Source of the DNA: an uncultured Eubacteriales bacterium
GTDB taxonomy: Bacteria > Bacillota > Clostridia > TANB77 > CAG-508
Length of the DNA: 14,140 bases
Assembly: GCA_905203305.1 (NCBI GenBank)
Contig: CAJKVH010000020.1
Coordinates: forward strand, 1-14,140
Direction of reading: 5' to 3'
The translations under genes and the position numbers were made by a program. A model generated the notes under the pieces. It did no database searches. It was not told where the DNA came from and saw only the letters and a program-made list of their open reading frames with translations. Shown here in pieces: positions 7,430 to 13,393 of this stretch (position 1 is the stretch's first letter; every line of letters starts with the position of its first letter).

Positions 7430-8500
7430 ATGAACATAGAAAAAGATTTAGTAAAAGATGGAATTATTGTTACTGAAAAAATAGATACAGATACAGTTCT
7501 TACAATTACAAAAAGCATATCTCAAAAAATTGTCTCTACTTTTCCAGACTTTAATTTAAATGCAGATGATATATTTTCTAAATTATTTAGTCTTAATATG
7601 TATAAAGCAAATATGCCCGAAGGAATGGCTGAAGCTAATTATTGTTATAAAAATTCGTCTATTTATTTTAATTCTCATATAGCAAATGAAGATTTAGAAG
7701 AATTTGCTATTCATGAATGTTTACATTTTTTACAAGAAATTAAAGATGAGAATAATAATATAGTTAGAATGGGTCTTTCTACATATCATAATTCTAAAGC
7801 TACAGGAACCGGTCTTAATGAAGCCGCTGTTCAATATATTTCTTCAAAAATAATAGGCATAGAACCTGACTTTGAAAAATACTATGATATAAATATTTAT
7901 ACACCAAGCCCATCTTATTACCCTGTTGAATGTGCATTACTTAACGAGCTTATTTATATAGTTGGTGAAGATTTATTATTTAAAAGTACATATTTTTCTA
8001 CTGACGATTTTAAAAATGAGATTATTAACTTAACTTCCACTTATACTTACAATAAAATTCAATCAACATTTGATCTTATCCTAAAATTAGAAGAAGATAT
8101 AATAATCTTAAATAATAAAATGTTACTAGATAATAAAGGAAATAAATATCAAAATAGAATCCTTAAATTAAGAGAAAAAATTAAAGTTTCTTTTATTTCT
8201 TGTCAAAATCTAATTATTAAAGAATTTTTTGATAAAGAGTTTAAAAATATAAATAATTTAGAAGAGCTAGAATTTTTCAGAAGACGTCTAACAAAATTTG
8301 ATAAATATGTTGGTAAAATTACAGGTTATAGCTTTTACGAAAATTATTTTATAGAAATGATGAATAAACTTGAACATAAATCAAATATTTTAGAAAATGG
8401 CGGAAACGAAACTTCTTTAATTAACAATAGTAATATGATTTTATCTTTTCTTAGTAAAATAAAATCATGGTTTAATTTTAAAAATTATAATGAAAAATAA
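7430..8500 (+). CDS. Unrecognised protein with a putative HExxH zinc-metallopeptidase site
   Basis: I do not recognise a named family for this 356-residue protein. In the N-terminal half AIHECLHFLQE gives the zinc-peptidase pattern HExxH (H95, E96, H99). LNEAAVQYIS, with E131, stands about 32 residues later, where gluzincins carry their third zinc ligand. This supports a metallopeptidase fold, though activity is not proven. Residues about 215-300 are charged and likely helical or coiled, with KIQSTFDLILKLEEDIIILNNK and NNLEELEFFRRRLTKFDKYVGK. The C-terminus is basic and aromatic (KIKSWFNFKNYNEK). There is no signal peptide, so the protein is probably cytoplasmic. The start ATG has AAAGAAAGGA upstream, and TATAAT at 7393-7398 is a candidate -10 with no good -35. 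The gene stands alone between two terminators. Confidence 0.75.
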   Translation: MNIEKDLVKDGIIVTEKIDTDTVLTITKSISQKIVSTFPDFNLNADDIFSKLFSLNMYKANMPEGMAEANYCYKNSSIYFNSHIANEDLEEFAIHECLHFLQEIKDENNNIVRMGLSTYHNSKATGTGLNEAAVQYISSKIIGIEPDFEKYYDINIYTPSPSYYPVECALLNELIYIVGEDLLFKSTYFSTDDFKNEIINLTSTYTYNKIQSTFDLILKLEEDIIILNNKMLLDNKGNKYQNRILKLREKIKVSFISCQNLIIKEFFDKEFKNINNLEELEFFRRRLTKFDKYVGKITGYSFYENYFIEMMNKLEHKSNILENGGNETSLINNSNMILSFLSKIKSWFNFKNYNEK

Positions 8501-8536
8501 AAAGTATAGGATTAAATTTAAAATCCTATACTTTTT
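8499..8536. terminator. Bidirectional intrinsic terminator between converging genes
   Basis: Fifteen-base perfect arms AAAAAGTATAGGATT (8499-8513) and complement (8522-8536) with an eight-base AT loop and T tails on both strands. It overlaps the end of the HExxH gene and lies just before the ybeY stop. Confidence 0.88.
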
Positions 8537-8538
8537 GT

Positions 8539-9009
8539 TTATCTTGTTATTCCTAAAATTCCTAATACATATTCTTCTTTAGGTCTCATAATTATTTTAT
8601 CTTCTTCTTTTATATGATCATATCCCATAAGATGATAAAAACTATGTACTACCATATAACTTAATTCTCTTTCAAAGCTATGGCCATATTCTTTAGCTTG
8701 TTTTTCAACTTGCTCTATTGATATTACCATATCTCCTAAAATATCGTTATAATCCCAAATTCCTGACTCTACCATATTATCTATTTCTTCTTTTTCAAAC
8801 ATTGGAAATGATAATACATCTGTTGATTTATCAATATTTCTGTATTCTTTATTTAGCTTTCTTATGTTTTCTGGATTTGTAAGTGTAATACTTACTAAAA
8901 GCTTATCTTCTGGTAATTTTTCTGTTTTATAGCATTCTTTTAAAACTTTAGATATTGTTTTTTCATATTCATCATTTTCTTCAATATCTAGAAATTCTAT
9001 TTTATACAC
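8539..9009 (-). CDS. ybeY: Endoribonuclease YbeY (rRNA maturation factor)
   Basis: Zinc-dependent endoribonuclease needed for 16S rRNA 3' end maturation and 70S quality control. The 156-residue protein carries the signature STDVLSFPM (about 62-70) and the zinc site HSFYHLMGYDH with H122, H126 and H132 (H-x3-H-x5-H). The usual form is HGxLHLxGYDH, so Ser and Tyr replace Gly and Leu between the ligands; the ligands themselves are kept. The start is GTG at 9009, directly after the TAA of the upstream gene, and its Shine-Dalgarno sequence (GGAGG/GGAG) lies inside the last codons of that gene. This implies translational coupling. In most Clostridia ybeY follows phoH or a 7TM-HD gene in a cluster that starts with yqfC-yqfD; here the upstream partner is different. 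Confidence 0.93.
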   Translation of the reverse strand: MYKIEFLDIEENDEYEKTISKVLKECYKTEKLPEDKLLVSITLTNPENIRKLNKEYRNIDKSTDVLSFPMFEKEEIDNMVESGIWDYNDILGDMVISIEQVEKQAKEYGHSFERELSYMVVHSFYHLMGYDHIKEEDKIIMRPKEEYVLGILGITR

Positions 9010-10227
9010 TTATGCTCCAACCTCCATTTGATTTTTTATTTTCTTATATTGACCTTTTGAAATGCATCCTTGAATTTCTCTCATTACATCATAATCTACA
9101 AGTTTTCTTTTGTAGTATTTTACTAGTTTTGAATAATCACATTTTTCTTGTTCAATTTTTTTCATATCATCTTTAATAAATAATATTTCTTTTTGTTTTA
9201 CATATTCTATAAAGTCAACATCTTTAAGTTTACTAATTTCTTGATATTTTTTCCAGAATTTTTTGAATTCTTCTCTTTTAGTCATATCTTCCCAATAAAC
9301 TTTTGTTGATAATAGCTTTATGTTATAATCTTCTATTAAACTCATTAACATGTTGAATGCTTTTTCTCTTCTTACTGCTATTTTTGTGTCTTGTACTAAG
9401 CATCTTGCGTCTTTTAATAGTTTCATATAGCATTGCTCTGCAACTGTAAGTGGTAAACTATGTGTAAATAGTTTTCTACTTATTCCAAGTAACAACATAT
9501 TTTTTTCTATGTTATCTCTTTGATCAAGTTTTCCTACTTCAAATGTTTCATAATTTTCATAGTCTTTTTCTATTTCCGCTAGTTTTCTTTTTTCTTGTTT
9601 TTTGTCTTCTTCAATTTTCAATGATAATATATTTTCTATATATTCTTTTAATGTGCTAAATATTTTTAAATATACCCATTCTTTTGATGAATCATAATTT
9701 TTGCTTGAATCTGCAAGTTTTATTGAATAGTTTTTTAGTATTCCTTTGTATAACCAATCCATTTTTTGTATATAAAAAGTATTATACTTTTCTTGGATCT
9801 TTTCTTTTCCAGAATCTTTTACATGTTCATTGTCTAGCTCTAGTAAAAATTTTTGTTTTCTGAATTTATACTCTACATATTCATTCTCTTTTAATGATAT
9901 TACGCCATAATATCTTGATAAAGCATTCTTTTCAAATTCTGTTGCTGTATTATTTTTGACTTTTTTATATATTGAATCCATTACATATTTATCTAGTGTC
10001 TCCAAATAGGCTTCATAAGCTTCATCGTATTTTTTTTCGTAGCTTTCTTTGTCTTCCTCCTCTAAATTATAATGTTCAAACGCTTTTATCATGGAATTTC
10101 TTTTTACTGTAATTAACATTCCATTAATACCTAATTTTGTTGGTATTAATATTTTTGAGATTGTATTTGTAAGTTTATTTAAAAACGACTTGTTCGCTCC
10201 TGTTATTTTTAAACTTGTTTCTTCCAT
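9010..10227 (-). CDS. Unrecognised, probably all-helical cytoplasmic protein coupled to ybeY
   Basis: I do not recognise this protein. It is about 405 residues, very rich in Lys and Glu, with long amphipathic stretches, for example KEYIENILSLKIEEDKKQEK and EEDKESYEKKYDEAYEAYLE, and no signal peptide, clear membrane segment or nucleotide-binding loop. There is no YxDD or other reverse-transcriptase motif and no Walker motif, so it is neither a DGR polymerase nor PhoH. The frame opens at 10233, but the second ATG (10227) is preferred because AAAGGAAG sits six bases before it. It follows a hairpin terminator of the pilin-like gene, so it starts a new transcript. Its stop TAA abuts the ybeY GTG. 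The tight coupling suggests a constant partner of ybeY in this lineage. Confidence 0.75.
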   Translation of the reverse strand: MEETSLKITGANKSFLNKLTNTISKILIPTKLGINGMLITVKRNSMIKAFEHYNLEEEDKESYEKKYDEAYEAYLETLDKYVMDSIYKKVKNNTATEFEKNALSRYYGVISLKENEYVEYKFRKQKFLLELDNEHVKDSGKEKIQEKYNTFYIQKMDWLYKGILKNYSIKLADSSKNYDSSKEWVYLKIFSTLKEYIENILSLKIEEDKKQEKRKLAEIEKDYENYETFEVGKLDQRDNIEKNMLLLGISRKLFTHSLPLTVAEQCYMKLLKDARCLVQDTKIAVRREKAFNMLMSLIEDYNIKLLSTKVYWEDMTKREEFKKFWKKYQEISKLKDVDFIEYVKQKEILFIKDDMKKIEQEKCDYSKLVKYYKRKLVDYDVMREIQGCISKGQYKKIKNQMEVGA

Positions 10228-10319
10228 GTGCATCTTCCTTTCTTAATGTTTTTTTCTGTTGTTCATTATCCAAATTTTTCCATTTGAATGTTGCTAAAGC
10301 TATTCTATAACAAATATAA

Positions 10320-10349
10320 AAAAATATCAATATAAATATTGATATTTTT
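10320..10349. terminator. Intrinsic terminator after the variable pilin-like gene
   Basis: Perfect fourteen-base arms AAAAATATCAATAT (10320-10333) and complement (10336-10349) with only two bases between them and T runs on both strands. It lies 16 bases downstream of the pilin-like stop on the minus strand. Confidence 0.8.
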
Positions 10350-10364
10350 AGATTTTTTATTTAA

Positions 10365-11831
10365 TTATTTTATATTATATGTTGTTTCTGTTGATGCTGA
10401 ATCTTTTTCTAATTCGATGTTAGACTCTAGAGAAACTACGGGGCGGACACCACAAGATGGGTCGCTCACATGGCCGAACGAAGTATACGTGCCATTACCG
10501 TCCACATTACTAGGACTATTCACATAATACAGACCCCAGCGAGCATAGCGTACATGCGTGCCATCATAGTAAACGCTCCTATACGAAGAGCCCAGCCAGT
10601 ATTGTGTTCCGGATGTTACATCTGAGCCATTTGCTTTAAATAATACATTGTATCCTTTTGTTTTTGTATATTTGCTATTTAATGTACTATATCCACTAAA
10701 GTCTCTTGTTAGAGTTGTGATTTCTTCATCATTTTGTATATTATTTAGATCTTTTGTATTTGTTACCCATTTTTTTGTTGCTTCATCATAATAGTTGAAT
10801 ATTCCTGTACTAGTATCTTTTATTAAATGAGAAAAATATAAATAATCTTCTCTTCCAGATGTTTGGGCATATGGTCCCTTTTTAGTTAGCGAATCTTTTG
10901 TCCACTTAAATGTCCATTTTTGATTTGTTCTTGTATTATCTCTTCCAAGTAATTTATTTGCATCATCAAATGTTAAACTTCTTCCTCCTGTTGCTCCTTT
11001 TCCCTGTCCATATACATTACATGCATTATTTAATTCATCTACTCCATGAAGATATCCTGTTATTCCTTTTAATTGTAAATTATCTCCTACTTTGTTATTA
11101 GCAAATATCAATAAGTCTCCAGTTTCTTCATCTGCTCCTATTACTTGCCATCTAACATTACTTGCTTGACTTGCTAAATATGTTTTTAAAACTGCTCCAT
11201 TTCCATAATTTTTTTTATCACTATTACTTAGGTCTTCTAATGCTTTTTGATAATCTGATGCTCTAAATCCATTCCAATTTTGTGTTTCTCCTGACCAGTT
11301 TGGTCCATTTGTCGTATATGTTGAACTTTGTGTTATTCCTACTTCAGATGTATATGTTGCTGTGGTTCCTGGATCATAATTTATATAATCTCCTATATTT
11401 AATGTTATTTTTCCATTTGTTACCCCAACTGGTGCTTCCTTTATTGTTTGGGTATCATCATATACATATACCCATCCTTGTGCAACCTTTCCACTTGTAC
11501 CTATTGTATATGCTCCATCAGATCCTGCATATTGCCATGGTCCATTTCCTGTTAATTCAATATCATTTTTTCCTAAATATGACTTCATTGTTTTAGTTAA
11601 TATTTCTTTTGTTATTGTTCCTTTTCCTTCTGTTAATGCATCCATTGTTGCTAGTCCAATTGCTTCTTTTTCATTTGCTACCTTTGTTTTTCCTTTTGCC
11701 TCTTGTGCCCTATTTAATATTCCATTTTGCCCTGTTAGCATAGATATTGAAATCCCTGCTAATATTAGTAATATAATTATGTTTAATTTTTGTGATAATC
11801 TCTTCTTGTGTATTAAAATACATAAAAACAC
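10365..11831 (-). CDS. Pilin-like surface protein with C-terminal C-type-lectin/FGE-like variable domain; damaged leader
   Basis: A 488-residue frame. Residues about 16-47 (LNIIILLILAGISISMLTGQNGILNRAQEA) are the membrane helix and following segment shared with Clostridia pilin-like proteins. The middle contains VRWQVIGADEETGDLLIFAN and GATGGRSLTFDDANKLLGR, a module that usually precedes a C-type-lectin/FGE-like end. The last 80 residues hold YWLGSS (from 411), WGLYYVN and CGVRPVVSLESN, encoded by a GC-rich block. The expected prepilin leader KGITLIALVxT is absent. The in-frame GTG at 11831 directly abuts its Shine-Dalgarno sequence, whereas the well-spaced ATG at 11823 lies in another frame and stops after 37 codons. 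The gene is therefore either silent, uses an unusual start, or has a decayed or mis-sequenced N-terminus. It is likely surface or pseudopilus located if expressed. Confidence 0.75.
   Translation of the reverse strand: MFLCILIHKKRLSQKLNIIILLILAGISISMLTGQNGILNRAQEAKGKTKVANEKEAIGLATMDALTEGKGTITKEILTKTMKSYLGKNDIELTGNGPWQYAGSDGAYTIGTSGKVAQGWVYVYDDTQTIKEAPVGVTNGKITLNIGDYINYDPGTTATYTSEVGITQSSTYTTNGPNWSGETQNWNGFRASDYQKALEDLSNSDKKNYGNGAVLKTYLASQASNVRWQVIGADEETGDLLIFANNKVGDNLQLKGITGYLHGVDELNNACNVYGQGKGATGGRSLTFDDANKLLGRDNTRTNQKWTFKWTKDSLTKKGPYAQTSGREDYLYFSHLIKDTSTGIFNYYDEATKKWVTNTKDLNNIQNDEEITTLTRDFSGYSTLNSKYTKTKGYNVLFKANGSDVTSGTQYWLGSSYRSVYYDGTHVRYARWGLYYVNSPSNVDGNGTYTSFGHVSDPSCGVRPVVSLESNIELEKDSASTETTYNIK
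10428..10610 (-). other. Candidate DGR variable region (VR) in the 3' end of the pilin-like gene
   Basis: The stretch encoding residues about 408-468 is about 50% GC or more, against under 30% around it, with abrupt edges. The encoded sequence alternates fixed scaffold residues (YWLGS, WG, GVRPVVSL) with positions held by Tyr, Ser, His, Asp, Arg and Asn. This is what adenine-specific mutation of AAC/AGC-type codons yields in C-type-lectin DGR targets. It is not a match to the template-like block at 11975-12115 apart from a shared CTTGTGGTGT. Assignment rests on pattern recognition; no matching template is in the window. Confidence 0.5.
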
Positions 11832-11883
11832 CTTCTTTCGTAAAATTTTTTCTCAACTATATTTTACTATAAAAGGTGTTTTT
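11824..11883 (-). promoter_or_regulatory. Sixty-base interrupted hairpin that pairs with the ribosome binding site
   Basis: On the minus strand AAAAACACCTT (11883..11873) is the exact complement of AAGGTGTTTTT (11834..11824). Inside, GTAAAAT (11867..11861) is complementary to ATTTTAC (11846..11840). The 3' arm contains the AAGG core of the Shine-Dalgarno sequence and ends one base before the ATG at 11823. The structure could block translation, or act as a terminator of transcripts from the template-like block; it has a run of T on both strands. Confidence 0.6.
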
Positions 11884-11974
11884 TTATTTTACTTTTTTAT
11901 TAAATTTTCTTTACATTTTCCTGTTTTTTATCATTTTGGAACTTTTTACCATTTTTATGTCCCTACGTCAGGTG

Positions 11975-12115
11975 CTACACCACAAGCACTGAACGGAACC
12001 CGTTGTTGTTGTTCGGGTTGCCATTAGTAATGTTCGAATTGAGCACACCTGCATTGGAACCATTATTGCTATTGCCCCCGCGTTTCACGAACGGATACGC
12101 GCTGCAGTTTAATCC
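11975..12115 (-). other. DGR template-repeat-like non-coding block (orphan)
   Basis: The largest gene-free stretch is 11824-12244. Within it lies an approximately 140-base GC-rich block. One minus-strand frame, from 12115 to a TAG at 11977..11975, reads SAYPFVKRGGNSNNGSNAGV and then LNSNITNGNPNNNNGFRSVL. Thirteen of 46 codons are AAC or AAT, four of them consecutive (complement of 12002-12013). The frame is preceded at once by TAG (12118..12116) and has no start codon. RGGN-NNGSNAGV and NNNNGFR are the hallmark of FGE/C-type-lectin DGR template repeats, whose adenines are the mutation targets. The kept Asn codons argue for a template rather than a diversified target. The 129 bases between pilin gene 2 and this block are AT-rich and show no gene; they may be template RNA leader. 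No reverse transcriptase or Avd gene is visible. Confidence 0.6.
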
Positions 12116-12244
12116 CTAATTTTATTAACTTATTTATATTTTCTTGCCATTCAATGTGACAATTTTATACTCCTGACTATTTTTACCGGTTCTCATTTTT
12201 TATTTTCCTTTTTACTTTGTTGGATATACACATAATCCCATATA

Positions 12245-13228
12245 TTAGTCTAAGTTCAATGCTTTCATTGCTTTTTTGATGCTATTTTCAGTTACAACTT
12301 GTACTGTAAAATGATAAATTTGTTCAAGTCTAGATATCGATACATGCTGATACGTCGTAGCTTGTGCAGAAAACATAGTATATCCTTTATCTACCCAATC
12401 TTGTCCAAGCCACGCATATGCTATCTCAGTATCTCCACCTGGTTTGTGAAAAGCAGGCTTTCTTGAATCATAGTATTTTTTTCCATCAAATGTTATCTCA
12501 TAATTAAGTGACCAAGCCATAGGTATTACGCCTCCTGGTTTTTGTTCTTCATGTTTGCATTCAAATTTATAATAAACCATGCTTGGTTCCACTATCGGTA
12601 CAATCATTGCTTCTGCTTTTACCACATCATTTCCAGAATCATCTTTTCCCATTTCTTTTATTTCATCTGCTTCTGTATATGTTGTAGCCAGCCCCATTTC
12701 TACTGCCTTATCAAATACAGTCTTATAATCTTCTATATTAAAATCTGGTTTATACTCAAGTATTTTCTCTGCTAATTTAGATATATCATTATAATTTTCC
12801 TCTATTGTACGATTTTTATATTCAGTATTAGGCTGTTTTGTGTTATCTATTCCATCTGCTGCTTCTATTGATCCATCTTCGTTTACTGTAAAGATTTTTC
12901 CTTTGTATGTTATCGTATTTTCAGTCTTATTAAGAGTTACATCATCTGATCCTAATTCTTTCTTTAGGTCTGCTTCATGACTGAATATATAATCCCTAAA
13001 TGTTCCTCCCTGTCCATTTATATGGTAATCCATTCCTAGTGATGTTATTGCTAATGCTAATTCATCTCTAGCATTTGTGTTTTCTGTTTGTTTCTTTGCT
13101 GTTGTTGCCTTGTTTAATATTCCGTTTTGTCCCATAAGCATATTTATGCTTATTCCAGCTAATATCAATAGTACTATTATAGTTACAACTAATGCAATTA
13201 AAGTTATTCCTCTGCTTTTATTTTCCAA
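12245..13228 (-). CDS. Type IV pilin-like protein with intact prepilin leader
   Basis: A protein of about 327 residues with a class III (prepilin) leader: MENKSRG followed by ITLIALVVTIIVLLILAGIS. Cleavage and methylation by prepilin peptidase would fall after the Gly. The hydrophobic helix leads into INMLMGQNGILNKATTAKKQ, the segment shared with the neighbouring pilin-like gene. The rest (FDGKKYYDSRKPAFHKPGG and IAYAWLGQDWVDKGYTMFSA near the end) is not a family I can name; it lacks the GVRPVVSL or GFR ending, so it does not look like a DGR target. TTG at 13234 is in frame, but TTG at 13228 is preferred because it sits eight bases after GAGG. A strong extended -10 promoter and a perfect palindrome precede it. 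It is probably exported to a pilus, pseudopilus or membrane surface. Confidence 0.82.
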   Translation of the reverse strand: MENKSRGITLIALVVTIIVLLILAGISINMLMGQNGILNKATTAKKQTENTNARDELALAITSLGMDYHINGQGGTFRDYIFSHEADLKKELGSDDVTLNKTENTITYKGKIFTVNEDGSIEAADGIDNTKQPNTEYKNRTIEENYNDISKLAEKILEYKPDFNIEDYKTVFDKAVEMGLATTYTEADEIKEMGKDDSGNDVVKAEAMIVPIVEPSMVYYKFECKHEEQKPGGVIPMAWSLNYEITFDGKKYYDSRKPAFHKPGGDTEIAYAWLGQDWVDKGYTMFSAQATTYQHVSISRLEQIYHFTVQVVTENSIKKAMKALNLD

Positions 13229-13252
13229 TTTCAATTCCTCGCTTTCGTGTTT

Positions 13253-13272
13253 TATGCGATATTTATCGCATA
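13253..13272. promoter_or_regulatory. Perfect 20-bp palindrome between promoter and start of the pilin gene
   Basis: TATGCGATA (13253-13261), TT, TATCGCATA (13264-13272). It lies about 10-30 bases downstream of the predicted transcription start and upstream of the Shine-Dalgarno sequence. It may be a repressor operator or a 5' leader hairpin. The binding protein is unknown. Confidence 0.6.
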
Positions 13273-13289
13273 TTACATCATATAGCTAA

Positions 13290-13318
13290 AATATAGCACA
13301 TTTTGTATTCCTTTTCAA
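13290..13318 (-). promoter_or_regulatory. Sigma-A promoter with extended -10 for the pilin-like gene
   Basis: TTGAAA (13318..13313), 17 bases, TATATT (13295..13290) preceded by TGC, an extended -10. An inverted repeat ATTACA...TGTAAT (13318-13333) touches the -35 region. Confidence 0.65.
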
Positions 13319-13393
13319 TTACATTTTTGTAATGTAACATAAATATTATTTTTTTGTAATTATTCTGTAATATTTTGCTTCTATTTATTCCAA

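Noticed and set aside
9010..10233. Reverse transcriptase or Avd accessory gene of a DGR
   Set aside because: No YxDD or other RT motif, and it is far longer than Avd, which is about 120 residues.
11282..11596. Plus-strand reading frame of about 100 codons rich in Leu, Phe and His
   Set aside because: Antisense shadow of the pilin-like gene; composition is that of complemented AT-rich codons.
11779..12027. Plus-strand reading frame across the template-like block ending CCCSGCH
   Set aside because: It arises from the complement of the AAC run and AT-rich flanks, with no ribosome binding site and no recognisable protein.
10428..12115. The template-like block as the direct template of the neighbouring variable region
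   Set aside because: Base-by-base comparison shows no extended identity beyond CTTGTGGTGT; a DGR pair should match at nearly all non-adenine positions.
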